Part shown: positions 35,188 through 47,751 of the stretch, in pieces | Layout of the letters: every line of letters starts with the position of its first letter | Position numbering within the stretch: position 1 is the first letter of the stretch | From: Onchidella celtica | Lineage: Eukaryota; Mollusca; Gastropoda; Systellommatophora; Onchidiidae | Length of the DNA stretch: 64,000 nucleotides | Direction of reading: 5' to 3' | Assembly: GCA_963931925.1 (NCBI GenBank) | Contig: OZ007570.1 | Span: forward strand, 41,623,687 to 41,687,686 | Notes under the pieces: model-generated | The model's database searches: none | Told to the model about the DNA's origin: nothing | Seen by the model: only the letters and a program-made list of their open reading frames with translations | Program-made: the position numbers and the translations under genes

Positions 35188-37642
35188 AACCCTCGTCCCA
35201 CGCTGAGTGAACTCGTCCAAGTAACGCCCCATGCAGGGATAGCCAGCGGCCAGTCAGCTGATCGTTCATGTGTTGCCGATAACCTCAGCAGTCAAGTCGT
35301 GAACACGTGTATCAACACATGTATTTAGGACGCAATATAACAATAGTGGTGGATAAATCATAAGTGACCCCTATATTTGGATGAAGTACTTGTGATAATA
35401 TGCAGTAAGTTTTATTGTCAGATGGGAGGCCCAAAATCAAGAATTTTCTGCATTTACATGCCGTTTAACACACGTTTTATCATTTTCCCAAGACGTGCAC
35501 TTTTTCTGTCCCTAAGTCAGGCCATTCAGGTGAACAAATTATTTTTTAAGCCAGGCGCTTAATTTACTAAGCGCATGATCGTAGCATTGCCTTCTCCCTC
35601 CTCTACCATGTAAAGCTTCCACCTACTATGTTGTTAGTTTTAGCGAGAGATGTGATTTCCAGGTCGTAGAGCACATGACATACATGTAGGCCTACTGAAA
35701 AGTGGTTTAATCAAAGGAACACAATATCTCTCTAATTACCACATCAAATAAAGACAACGACCAACAACAAAGTCGGTCATTTTCTCCTAGTTTTCCCTGA
35801 TTTTTTCCCCTACAGACAGATGCCCTTATACAGCATGCCCTAATATTACATCGGAATTTATAATTACAGACATAGAACAGCGTCTCAAATACGAACATGG
35901 CCCCTTTCTTCTCATTTCACATGTAGACAACAACCAGCATCAAAGTAAAAGTTTCCCCAAGATTTTCCCCAGTTTGAACTTCAGACCGGCAGTACTATTA
36001 CACGAGTATAACGAATAGTTACGAATAGTTGCATCATAATAAACGTAATCGTGCCTACTCGGTTGGGGGTAGGGAGGGTTGGGTAGAAACTAACTAGAGG
36101 GGACCCACCCGGCCACAATGCACATGTATTCAGTTTTCTCCGAGACTGGTCATCGCCGGCATGTCTGGAAAGTGTCGATCTACTGTTTTTGATGTCCACC
36201 GGAGATGTTACCTGAAGTGTGGCCTAACCTAGGGGGAGTGAAGGTAGCATGGAGACCATTTGCTTAACTGGGTCATACTCTATTGCCCTATTGGAGAGGG
36301 CGGCGCATCTTTTTTTTTTTTCAGAATATTGAAAGAAAGATTATAGACGGCATTTGCGGAGGCAAGTTACGGCCAGACAGGACTAGTGTTGCGTCCTCAT
36401 GAGCATTATTATGTATGCAGTACTCCAGTAGCAGTATCATCAGGGGAAAAAAAAAACTGGGCTGAAGAAAATCAGCCTGAGAGTCCCCAGCGTGAGCTTA
36501 TCTTACATAGATTCATAGACCTATGGAGGTTTTGAAAAAATTTTTTTATTAAGCATTGGTATTAACTACAGTAAAACCTCGCTATACCGCCATTCCCGCA
36601 TACCGCCAGCTTTTCGCCGTGGAACGGATCTGACACCTATACAAAGCCACAAAATCTCGTTATACCGCCATCCGCCAACAGTTTGACTGCTACATTCATA
36701 ACTTGAGCATAGTAAATATTGCTCGTTATAGCCCAACGTAAATTTAACCTCCACTCCCCATATCTACCTAAATCCACCTAACAGACGGAACATCACATGA
36801 CGCCACAGTCTGTGCTTGTTACTCAAACACCAATCCTACTACACAGTCTTCGCTTTTGAAGTCCTGATAGGCCTACTGATGGGGCATGCAGTGGGAAAGA
36901 CGGGTCACAGTTCAATAGAGAGTTTGCTAACGAACGTATGCGCGCGCGAGGTGATGCTTCAACTGGTTCATACCGGTCGCGGGGTACGATGCAAACAACA
37001 CACGTTTGTTGCTGAATTGTAATGTAGCATTATTTGTCGTGTTGCAATACATATACAGCAGTCTCCGTCTAAGAACTCGCCGCCTTAGAACCTGCTGTTG
37101 CCGCGAAACCGAATTTTTTCACTATAATTTACATGCGTAAGAACCCGCTCTGAAACGAAAACTCCGCCTAAGAACCCGGCATTGGGCCGAGAGACGAGCA
37201 CACTTTTACGTAAAATGTCCATATTATTAGGCCTACGCAAAATTCTCTTTCAAGTAGACGGGATAGAACAAAGAAAGGCACACAGTACAGTGAAAAAGAG
37301 CGGGTAGGGGGAGACGAATCGTACAAAGGATGGAGCCCAGTTACGTCTTTCGTGTGCAAGCAGGCCACTCCTAGGCTAAATTAGCATAGTCATTACCTAA
37401 CATCTATTATTGTCTAACTCGAGGGGCAGAATTTTATACGTAATTGACCACGTGCTTGGTTTGCACGGCATGTACTTGTGGCTGATTCTGGTTATTACAC
37501 AGGGTATCACTGGGCCTCGTGTTGTCTAAAATCGGCACCTGTGATTCACAACTTGATTGTTCAGTCTGAATCGTTCTATTCGTTACACTATCGTCACTGT
37601 AAGAAAAGAGCATTCTGCTAGCCATAAGTCGTGACCATTCGC

Positions 37643-40225
37643 AAAAAAAATATATATCGTCGGCGGAATGATAGGATCGGCTAACTGCATTTCAGGAAAC
37701 TTTACAGGAGAGAGACATGGCAGGAAGTTTTGGTTGAACCACACATATATTTTATAGTCTGAAGATAGAAAAATGACTGTTGTAAGGTGTCATCATATAT
37801 TTTTATTTAAAGAGCCATGTGACGGTTATCCGACTGTGAGTGGGCAGTTCGGGAATGATAGAATCGGCCAACTGCCGTGCTGTGGGTTAGCCGAGCCTAT
37901 CATTCTCGCCGCCGCGGGAAGCGAATGAATGTGGGAATGATAGATTCAGCTAAGGGTTGCCGGGCGTTAGATGTTATGTTAATTGTTAGTTATTGTACCG
38001 ACAACAGTGACGAAAACGACTCCAGTGAGATTATTAATGCAGTACGGAAGTTTAATGAGAACGTCTTTGTTATACAGTTTAGCAAAAGTACTAAGATGGG
38101 TTATCCTACTGACAGAGAATTTATTTCAAGTCACCTTAACTACAGATAGAAATGAACATGACCTAAGAAGGACACTTTACCAGCCTGGCAGAAAAAAAAA
38201 CAAACACACTCTGGAATCGATATCTTTAAATATAAGAAGATAAAAAGAACAAGGCATTGAAACACAGGCATGGCGACACAATTGCAATTATGTATAATCA
38301 CTTACTCTTTCAACAAGAGCAAGCAATTCACGATCTCATTTTTCATATAAACGCATAAGCAGAGAAGCTTAGAAAAGTTTAACGTAAAAAAACATGTGAA
38401 CTGATGTCTTAAACCTCAAACGTTTTTGGATTTTTTCGGGTAATTTGCTGAAATGTTCATATCGGTTCGTTTGATGAAATATATTTTGCTCCATGATTAA
38501 GTTAGACACATATTATATGTCAGTCTTTTCAGCATTGAATGTGCTATCATTATAATGTGGTCTAAGGTTTGTCTTGTATCATTATGTGTAATTTTAGGCC
38601 CTATTTTACTACAAACGGAAAAATATTACGGTCACACAGGACCACAACAAAAGTAGTAAGAAGGGAAAATACACATACCAGAAGTAAAGTTCACCAATTT
38701 ATAATATTCATAAAGCACAACCATTTTTTTTGCCACAAATATTCAAATTTCATGAAATTCTATTGGCATTTTACTGAAATAGAGCGTTTTAATAATCCAC
38801 GCAAAACGCCAAAATCGCCACATAAACGTGAAAATATGAAAGAAGAAACATAATAATCAGAAAATAATATTCAGAGCAGGATCTCATAGTCATAGCTCCT
38901 AAAAGTCAATACTGATCAATACTTCATCAATACTGATTACATTCCAATGCATGATAATAAAACCATGGCGGAAATGGACACACATGAATTAAATATTTGT
39001 ATTGTACTTTATGGTAGTCAACAAGACAATTCTTGTCATCTTGAAAACACAGAAGGACATTACACACAGAGCAATAGGGCCTTGATTTTCTTTCAAGATT
39101 GTACTCACTGTAACATGTTTTACAGTTTCCTCTCTGGCTGGATTGGACAATGCCAGGAATAATAGCCTGAGTTGTATTATTCTTTGGTTTAGCTGCTACT
39201 GGTACATCATATAATGGGTTGATTCCTCCTGTCTGATCAATTCCTGTGTATACGCAAGTTGATTGTATTTTGAACCTCTTTTCAGCTCTTCCAGGTGTTT
39301 GTTCTGTTCCCTCCAGACATTAAAAAGAATAATAAAGTTCTATTAACTCAGGCAATATCCAAAAAATGAAGAAAACAAAAAAAGAGCCTTCCAGTACTTA
39401 TTTGTTTTCCGCAGCATGTTATCCTTGGTCAACAGTTGATCACTTTTATTAACCCCTCCCATGTTTATATTGTAATCCCTAACAAGATCTGGCTGCCAAA
39501 CTTCCAAACTTTCAAATACACCATTTACTTTAGATCTCCTTCCAGCTGCATTGTATCATTTGCAATAAGAATAGTAGAAATGAAAGAGACAGTTTTACTG
39601 TCCTTCCAGTCCACTGAAAAGTATCAAAATCGCTCATTGCCTACTCCTTCTCATAGCTCCCCTATCTTTGCTCTTCTCCACTGCTTCACATTCTTCAATT
39701 CTGCAGGAACTCCCTTTCTGTTGAACAAAATTATGCCACATGCTGCAATTCCCTTTCAATAGATCAAAAAACAATTGAACACAGGTGTAAAAATTATCAA
39801 CAAAAAGACGTTAACCTTGGCCGCAGAGGATCTGAACCAAATTCATTGCAAAGTCATAGGCTAAACCATATTTTGAATTTTCCCTCCCATTCTTCCCCAA
39901 ATAAACATCAACATTAAATGTGTAACTAGTTCTAGAATCAGCCAAAACCCAAAGCTTCATGCCCTGAGAATAATACAACGCTTACAACACATGTCCCACC
40001 GCTCAAGTTGCAGTTAGCCGATCCTATCATTCCCGGATATTCGAAGTGCGTAGTTAGCCGATCATAAAATTATCAAAATAAATGTTTTTCCACTGCCCTG
40101 TGTTTTATAAGATTTTTACAGGATGTAGAGGGTTGCATGATGATTCAAATTAACCCAAAAAAAATTTTTTGAAAATTTTGCAGTTAGCCGATCCTATCAT
40201 TCCGCCGACGATATATATATTTTTT
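37643..40225 (-). mobile_element. piggyBac-like transposon C, core of nest
   Basis: A terminal inverted repeat of about 45 bp begins in A/T sequence and includes CGTCGGCGGAATGATAGGAT at the left; the right copy is at 40180-40225. The motif GGAATGATAG.ATCGGCTAAC recurs inside both ends (37851, 37886, 37933, 40011, 40051). It encodes a decayed piggyBac-type transposase on the minus strand. A clear TTAA target duplication is not visible. Confidence 0.8.
39000..39966 (-). pseudogene. piggyBac-type transposase pseudogene
   Basis: Minus-strand pieces in order are: GMKLWVLADSRTSYTFNVDV, FVDNFYTCVQLF (the DNFYT block with a catalytic Asp), and DWKDSKTVSFIST. These are followed by DYNINMGG with a (V)DKSDQL-like region, then LFFHFLDIA-like sequence, and a Cys-rich tail CKTCYSEYNL...CSVCNVLLC. 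These match the DDE_Tnp_1_7 family and its C-terminal RING-like finger. Several frames and stops are needed, and the N-terminal third is absent. Confidence 0.82.
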
Positions 40226-43200
40226 AAAAATGTTCAACGCTTTATTTTCATTACAAGGTCACGACCCAGGTCCGAGCAATCAAGGGGGATAAGCCATGGA
40301 CACGGGAAGTCAAAATGATGAGTGGTATCCTTTGGTATCCGCCTAAGTGCCCGGTCCGCCTAAGAACCCGCTTTTTCTATCTCCCATTGACCGGGTTCTT
40401 AGACGGAGACCACTGTAATACTTTTACTCTTAAGGTGCGATTTCCTGAATAAACTCCCAACACAAAAAACAACAACAACAAAAAAATACAAATGCAAGCA
40501 ATGTAAACTTCAAAATGACAATGGCGGTTTATGGCCAGTGGAGAGATAAGGGAAATAACTGCAATATTTTCGACATGTTACTTTGTTAGCCAGTCCAATG
40601 TTGGTAAATTACTTATTTCCCTTGTTCTACATGGTATTTTCATTATACCGCCATTCTCGTTATACCGCCAATTTTCTGTTTGCCCCTTACTTGGCGGTAT
40701 AACGAGGTTTTACATATTTACCCTCATTTTCAGCACTTACCAAAGCCATTTAAAAAGTCTATCTGATGAAAAAAAACAAAAAACTTTCAACAAAGAAAAA
40801 AGAAAAGGCTTTTTTTGTGATATCAAGACCGTGCCATAAATTCTCAATTTATCTGATTGCAATCAATCTGTCATTAAAGCGACTGACAAACTATCTACTT
40901 CTTGGTATGGCAACTCTAGTGCCCGAAAGATCAAGCTGACTTTCTGATTATGGCATTAAATTACTTGTTTGGACTGACCAGACTGCTTAGATTCAGCATG
41001 AAAAATTTCCATAGGTTTTCTTCAGCCATGTCGAAAATGTTGAACATGATCTACTAAAGTCTTGCAAACTTGGGGGTGGCAAATTTGAGAGTATCAGTTT
41101 TATCCTCATTTTCGGCACTGTGTGTGGGGGTTGTATGCAGCACGTATTTTTAAAAAATTTGTATACGGTCAGTGTATTAATTTTTCTTTATGTGTCGAGT
41201 TTCTAAGAGGTTGCGGTAATCTCCCCGGTTTTTGTGAAACTCCCCACTTTTTTAAGCAAATCTCCCCACATTCTGCTTATACTAGTCGGGAGGTCTGGCT
41301 TTATTTAAGGGAAACGCATTATGTAAAGAACACTTTGAGACATCTTCTCTAATTAAAACCAAAACAAAACAAATATTTAGATCAGATGTTTGTTATCCAT
41401 ATAAAAATAATTTTACAATTGAGCACGTAGCAGTTTTGATTATTGTTGGTCAGTCATGAATTGATCCATCAATGTCCTAGATTCTGCAGCGACTCTTCGG
41501 CTATTTTCTATTAAATTTTGCTTTACCGCCGACTGCCCATGTATTGTTTACCGTGCTTCCTAGCAAGCAAGGCAGTTTGCACCGAAGTCGCTTGATGTTA
41601 GTGCTAAAGTAATGGGAAGTGCCCGAAGTGAAGTGTCTTGTTGCTTCTACATTCTTTGGTGTCACCTAATAGAAGAGGAGGCACGAAGGAGGGATGGAGA
41701 CTGTCTGCCGCCTACCTGGGTCAGACGTCTGTTGGAAAGGCCACATATGGTTTGAAAAAAGAAAAAATCCAGTTTTACGAGCAACTTTACGGAGGGATTG
41801 CAGATATGCTGACTGATTGGCACATATCAACATAATTAATAGCCCCCCAGGCAGGAATAATATAGCTTTTTCATTGTGGGTGTAGTATTATTTTGAAACA
41901 AATCGAGGTGATGAGAGATTAGCAATAACCTTGCACTTATCAGTGTGAAGTTTTCTCCAGAGGGAACGCCCATGGCCATGTTATTTTTGTACATTACGCA
42001 GTGGGAATTCAATAGGGGTTTTCACGGGACGGGGTAAAGACAGTTGGCACCGGCAAATCTTCGAAGGTGTCAAACTACTCCCCCGGTCATCATCAACAGG
42101 CAATGTTACATAAGGCTAAGGGCTACCTGATGCAAGTGTAGGAAGGTGAAGAAGGGACGGAGGCTTGTCTACATACCTGGGTCAGGTGTCCTTTGGACGT
42201 CAAGCGCCGTGTTTAAAATGCTGCATTTGTTTAATGTGAGCGAGAGTTTTGACGTTGCAGCAGATGAGTTTATGTGTATACTAACTTCCTGGTTATGGCA
42301 TTGAAATGCGAGATTGGGCTGACCGACTTCTTAAGAATCAGGTGAAAATAATTATTATTGTCTCTAGATTTTCTTCAGCTCTATGGAAAATGTTTCACAA
42401 ACTCCTATCGAGATCTTGAAAAGTTGGGGGTGGTATTATACCAGAGAGTAGCATTTTTACTCTCAAATTCAGCAGTGGAGGTGGTGGCTGTATTATAGAT
42501 GTACAAACTTTTTTCGCACATTTTGTGTTTGTGCTGTTTTTATGTGTGTATATGGATGCATCTATTGAGTCTGAAAACCCCAGGTAACCTTCATTTTTCT
42601 GTGAAATCTCTAGGGTTTTTGTTTTTGTTTTTGTTGTTGTTTTTTTTAATAAAATCCTCCCATATTTTGTTTATACTACTTGGGAGGTTTATAAGAGATG
42701 CTATTAAGATGTTAAGAAGTCTTATCTGAGGAAAAATGAAACATTTTCAGGTAAAATAGAAAATTAAAAAAATGAACAGTTTTATGACATCAGTACCACC
42801 TGGAAGATTCTCAGTTTATCTGATTTTATTAATTTAATAAATCTGGCATTGAAACAACGGACAGACTGGCTTCCTTTTCTTGTTTTTAGTAACTCCAATA
42901 CCTACCTAAAGAAACATGAGTTTCAGTTAGAAATTCTGAAATTCAGATTGGCATCCCTTATAAAAATACGTGTATGTACATGTGAAGAATATTAGAAGAA
43001 AACTTTCAGAAAACAACTCATAATTAATGTATATTAGGTACCTTTAGGTAACTTTTGCATTGTTTTAAGTGAATGAAGGTCATTTTCGGATGTTTTCACT
43101 ATTGCATAATCCCCTTGGAAAATGAAAATGTGAGTCTGTCTGTCCCCCTCCCCCCTCTCTCAGATAAGATTCTATAAAGCCAGATCTGTCCATATTTTCC

Positions 43201-43229
43201 TTAGACAATCTGTGATGCACCTTATTCTA

Positions 43230-44400
43230 TACACTATCATCATCATCAGTTGCCCTGTCTGGAACAGACATTGGCAATCATGGCTCGCCACTCGGATCTG
43301 TCATCAGCCAACCTCAAGGAGCTGTTGTCATAACGTTTATTTGCTGTCCATGAATTAAGACTCTCACTGAAGGTTTTTCTCTGTTTACCTCTGCATTTCC
43401 TGCCTTCGATCTTCCCTGTGACTGCTAGGTGTCCAAGGCTCCTGAGGTGACAGATGTGTTCTAGAAATTTCAGTTGCCTCTGTCTTATTGTGTTAATTAA
43501 TGATCTTTTCAGATTAGAGTCTCTCAATACTGACTTATTTGATTTTTTCTCCATTCATGATATTCTCAATATTCTTCTAATAAACCACATCTCTGCTGCT
43601 TCTAGTTTCCCCTCTATTTCTTTGTTCATTGTCCAACATTCACATCTGTATAAAAGCACTGACTACACATATATTTTCAAGACTCTGATTTTAGTGGTCA
43701 TTGATATATTTCTGTTCATTAACATCGGTTTCATTTTTTGGAATGAATCTTTGGCCATTCTTATTCTTTTCCTTATTTCACTCATGCTCCCCATCTGATG
43801 TTATCAAATAGGCTAGATATTTGAATTTTGTAACTTGTTTGATTTGCTCTCCTTTGCTGACCAGATTACATTTTGGGCTGATTGTTTTTTGGAAACTACC
43901 ATGCATTCTGTCTTTTTCATGTTGAGAGACAGTCCTATTTTTTCACTTTCTGTAATAACTGTGTCCAAAAGTCTCTGTAGTTGTTGTTCCGACATTAAAA
44001 CTGTCATCTGCATATCTAAGGTTGTTAAGATTTTCTCCATTTACTTTAAGGCCATCGATGTCTTCTAAGTTCCTGAGGATCATCTCGCTGTATAGATTAA
44101 AAAGATCAGGTGATATCGCGCATCCCTCTCTCCTCTTTTAATTTTTTTTAATTCACTACGTTCTCCTTCGATTCTTACGGCTGCACTGTGCTCTCAGTAA
44201 AGATTTCAGATAACCTTCAGGTCTTTGCCATCGATGTCTAGTTTTTCCAAAATGTTAAATAGTTCTTCATGCTTTACTTTGTCGAAAGCCTTGGAGTAGT
44301 CAATGAAGCAGAGATGGAGGTCTTTTTGTACTTCTATGCATCTTATATCTTCAATGCATTCTATACATGTCGTTCCTTTAAGGGGAAAATGCGTCTCTTG
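43230..44400 (-). pseudogene. Non-LTR retrotransposon RT, decayed 3' half
   Basis: Minus-strand pieces are CFIDYSKAFDKVKHEELFNI near 44300, VLMSEQQLQRLLDTVITESE near 43990, then NMKKTECMVVSKK, and a tail RQRQLKFLEHICHL near 43480. The order is that of an RTE-like reverse transcriptase. It ends in an (ATG)n tail at 43235-43247. Multiple frames are broken. Confidence 0.85.
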
Positions 44401-44745
44401 AGAAGCAGTCAAACAAATGCAATGAAAGCTGGGAGTGGACAACCTGCGAGGATGAAATGAATAAAAAAAATACTGTGTAACAATTGTGAAGCTTATACTG
44501 TCTGTGATTGGGTCGGTTACTGGTGACAAGCATTAGCAAGTCCTGAAATATAAACAGTATTGATAGAGTTTTGAAAAAATACTTATTGCTTTTAGATGCA
44601 ACTTTCACAGTTGTTAAAATACCAAAATTCTTTGTATTAATTTTGCACAGGTGAAATTAAATGCTCTGTTTTTATGTTCGGCATGTTTAAGTTTTTCTTT
44701 GTTTCTTTCTTTCTTTGTAAATTATCACTATTTTCTTTTGTGCAG

Positions 44746-44895
44746 GTCATTTTCCACTATTTAATGAACTATCCCTTGGGCAAAAACCTGCGGAAGCATC
44801 TGTATTTTTATATTGACCATTTGGAAAGTGAGGCGGAGGAAGGCAGAATGTCAGTTCTGGAGATGATGACATCCATGTTTTCGACATTTCCCCAG
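44746..44895 (+). CDS. UTP20: UTP20 exon 16 of window
   Basis: This exon has 50 codons, phase 0/0, acceptor TTTTGTGCAG, donor GTATGA. It reads VIFHYLMNYPLGKNLRKHLY and ends MSVLEMMTSMFSTFPQ. The Y...YPLG..LR and LEM....F.TFPQ blocks match UTP20 and resume exactly where exon 15 stopped, so the 16-kb intron lost no coding sequence. Confidence 0.97.
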
Positions 44896-45177
44896 GTATG
44901 ATTTACATGGTTGTTGTTGGAAATCAGTTGATTTAAATTTTGGAGGACTTACCTTCTGAAATATACTCTTAGCTCCACTATACTCCACTAAGAATGAACA
45001 AGTGTCAGTCAGTTCCATATGTGGCATACAAGTGCAAACGATCAATAAATATTTTGTCTATAATATGTGTAGACTTCATGCATATCCAAAGAAGGCAGTA
45101 TGCCTGCGGATCCATGAAGAACTATAATTTTCTTACGTGGACCCACAACTCATCCTGTCCTTTCTGAATTTAAATTT

Positions 45178-45657
45178 TGAGTTTGAGTTTGGAGTTTAAT
45201 GGCACATCAGCGCGATAATGGCCTCTTTGCGCCTCTCACGGTTTTTTCGTTCTCTCACTTTGGGCTAGCTTTCAGCCATCAGATGCCTATAGGTTATCTC
45301 AGATAGAAGTGAAGTTAAAGATATAACGGGAAAAGGCTCATATTAAAAATCTAACGGGAAATGCCCATACTGTAATGTATATCAATGAATTTTGTAAATT
45401 GTCCTTTCCGAAAGCGGCTAAGATCTACAACTTAATTTAAAGACTTTTATACTCGGTTACAAAACATTTTTCAGATCCATAAACAGCAACTTTTGAGAAC
45501 TTGACCAATGTGATAAAATTATGTGAATGTATTTAATCCTATTGTTAAACTGAAAAGCTCTGAATACGAAACTTAAATAAAGAAAACACATCTAAATGGA
45601 CTGTAAAGGGCGCAAAGTGGCTATTATCATATGGAAGCGCCATAAAACTCAAACTCA
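45178..45657. mobile_element. MITE with about 50-bp inverted repeats
   Basis: The left end runs TGAGTTTGAGTTT... through GATAATGGCCTCTTTGCGCC. The right end, inverted, has GGGCGCAAAGTGGCTATTAT through AAACTCAAACTCA. The interior of 370 bp has no coding sequence. It lies between UTP20 exons 16 and 17. Confidence 0.75.
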
Positions 45658-45857
45658 GAGTCAGTTCCACAATCTGAAATATTTTAATGTGCCACCCTTA
45701 TAAACTGAAATTGTCAGATATTCTTACCACCTTAATCATTCAATAAAGCAGTACACAAATATTGTGGTGAAATTCATTTTCTGGCAAAACACTTGGCATC
45801 AACTTTTCCTGTACTTGATTTGTATGTCACTAACACTTATGGTATTTTTGCTTGCAG

Positions 45858-45977
45858 AAAATCTTGAACAATCATGCTGCCAAGTTTTTTGTTGCCCTTG
45901 CCATGGCGTCTTTCAATGAGAATTCAGTCAAATGCCGCAAACAGGTTTATGTTGCTCTGAAAACTCTAATCGGAAAG
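45858..45977 (+). CDS. UTP20: UTP20 exon 17 of window
   Basis: This exon has 40 codons, phase 0/0, acceptor TTGCTTGCAG, donor GTAAGT. It reads KILNNHAAKFFVALAMASFN and ends VYVALKTLIGK. It is a HEAT-type helix pair; the C.K......LK.L.GK ending fits the family. Confidence 0.93.
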
Positions 45978-46320
45978 GTAAGTGTAAAAAATACCTTAGC
46001 TGAAGTCTTCAAGGGAGATGAGAAACAGAAATAACACTGAATTATAGGTGTCACGATTTTCACGCATAGTTAATACTAAATTTGAATAGATGAACAGTTT
46101 CAGCGATTTCATTGCTTCACAAATAAAATCACCTCGAACTGCGGACATCTATATTATAAAAAGACTTGTAGGATTTTTAACAAGACCTACAGCTGCTCAT
46201 ACAGCTCGAATTTGCTTGAAATTTTACAAGGGCGTTCTTTTTGATCTGTAAGGTTATTTAGATTTGGAGACTTGAAGTGGAAGTGAAGCGTTCTTTTGAG
46301 TCACTAATTTCACCCTCTGA

Positions 46321-47456
46321 CAGAGATGCCACCCATTCAGATTTGATCGGGATCATTCTGATTTTTCTTCAGAAACAGATGCGATTCCAATTTTTCAATT
46401 AGTTAGGCTGGTGTTCCGGTTTTCATTTCTTCCCACAGTCAGCATTTGTTTTTTTCTTTTTCGTCTTCCGACTCGGAATATCGCGATCATTTCAGGAATA
46501 AATCGGAAGTTATTCCTACTTAAGAAAAAAACCTACCTTACTGAGAATCAAGCCACTGTCCCCCGATTGACCCGGATTTATTCCCTTTTATTGTTCTTGG
46601 ATTTAAAAGAATTCATTCCTAATAAAACAGACTTTTATAAAAACGAACCACGCCCATGGCTGAGTCTTGGGGATGATCCTACGCATCTCAGCTTTTGTTC
46701 CTATTCCTTTCGGTCTGAAGTGGTGTCCTTGGTTGTTGCATCTCTCTTATAAGCTATCTATGCAGCATTAATGAGTGCATTTCTTAGTTCACAGGCGTCT
46801 TAAGTTTTACCACCACCACCACCCCCCCCCCACAAAAAAAAAACAACCTACACAAGTCTGTTCATCAAACAGGTACTCAGCTAGTTTTCAATATGTGCGC
46901 AATACCAACATAGATTGAGATGAACAGAACAAGGGATGAAGACAGAGAAAGGTTCGAATCAGGCGAAATCACTCGCAAATATGTTGGCGGATAAAAAAAA
47001 ATCCCAGGGGAAATTGTATCCGACATTCTCGGCAGATAAACAATTCGTTGGCAAAACACTAACACAGCACACAATGGGCAAACATTATGCAGGACATTTG
47101 CGCATCCTCACAATGAAATATCCATCATATCAAGGCAGCATCTATCAGACATTCATGGCAACAGTTCCAGCGCAAAGATCAGTGTTTGCTAAATGTTCGT
47201 CCTCTGTGCAGGGCTCTTTTTCAGTTTTGGACAAGACCAATACAAAGAGCTGATAATAAGATATGGTTGTATTGAACTGAAAATGGTGTGTGTTTAAAGG
47301 TTTTTTCTCAACCTATTCCTGTGTGATCAAAAAGAAAATGTAAATTTAGTAGGCCTACTATATATATAAGCATAATTTTAATTTTCGTTGTCGTCCGCGC
47401 TGATTGAGATTTTTTCGCCAGATTCAGATTTTTGTTTTTATAGGATGGCATCTCTG
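46321..47456. mobile_element. MITE family R2, copy 2, with internal insertion
   Basis: The ends are CAGAGATGCCACCCATTC and GGATGGCATCTCTG, flanked by CTCTGA and CTCTAA. It matches copy 1 at both ends. A foreign piece ending GGTACTCAGCTAG (to 46884) replaces part of the interior and matches the 3' half of Helitron-like element 2. Confidence 0.75.
46525..46884 (+). mobile_element. Helitron-like 3' part nested in R2
   Basis: This sequence matches 48290-48500 almost completely, through TTCTTAGTTCACAGGCGTCT and ending CTCAGCTAG before T. The 5' boundary is uncertain; no TCTATACT start was found. Confidence 0.6.
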
Positions 47457-47599
47457 CTCTAATCCTTTTTTTAACCACAAACACATGAGCCCATGACATT
47501 GTCACTTTCTGCAATCTGTTCACCAGTAAAGATTATTGCCATCTCATGACAGCTTTTATCTCGAATACTGACGGGTTGGTAGGGCATTAATGAGCAATG

Positions 47600-47751
47600 G
47601 GAGTGCAGTAAGACTTATGTGAGAACAAACCAACAAACAAGAACAAAGTAAACCAGAAGGATCAGGCCAGGTGAAGCAGATCCAGTCTAATCACACAGAA
47701 GTGAAACTAGTGAACAGATTTATCCTGGGCAAATCCTGGTACCTCACCTAG
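47600..47751 (+). mobile_element. Helitron-like 3' fragment
   Basis: This matches 14355-14503 (GCAGTAAGACTTAT... to ACCTCACCTAG before T). Only the 3' end could be delimited. Confidence 0.6.

Larger units (their letters stand above)
37056..40415. mobile_element. Tigger/pogo-like transposon B, middle of nest
   Basis: It starts CAGCAGTCTCCGTCTAAGAA and ends TTCTTAGACGGAGACCACTG, inverted, with TA at 37054-37055 and 40416-40417. A further CCGCCTAAGAACCCG repeat lies inside each end (37165 and 40360). It is inserted in A and is itself interrupted by C. Confidence 0.85.
36569..40714. mobile_element. Tigger/pogo-like transposon A, outermost of nest
   Basis: It starts CAGTAAAACCTCGCTATACC and ends GGCGGTATAACGAGGTTTTA, inverted, with TA on both sides (36567-36568 and 40715-40716). 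The empty site is preserved in R1 copy 1 at about 4614. CAGTAAAACCTCG..ATA ends with a TA target are typical of Tc/mariner Tigger-like elements. No transposase of its own was recognised; most of its length is element B. Confidence 0.85.
35187..42950 (+). repeat. Dispersed repeat R1, copy 2 and related downstream copies
   Basis: 35187-36030 matches 22926-23745, 36050-36230 matches 2190-2370, and 36235-36555 plus 40717-41340 matches 4314-5440. The gap from 36569 to 40714 is a nested transposon. 41690-42950 repeats parts of the same family more loosely (the phrase GGATGGAGA, later TTCTTCAGC..TATGGAAAATG), so two or more copies lie head to tail. Confidence 0.7.

Noticed and set aside
37877-38243. 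Plus-strand frames inside nested element C
   Set aside because: They overlap the subterminal repeat array and show no family resemblance; the coding strand of C is the minus strand.
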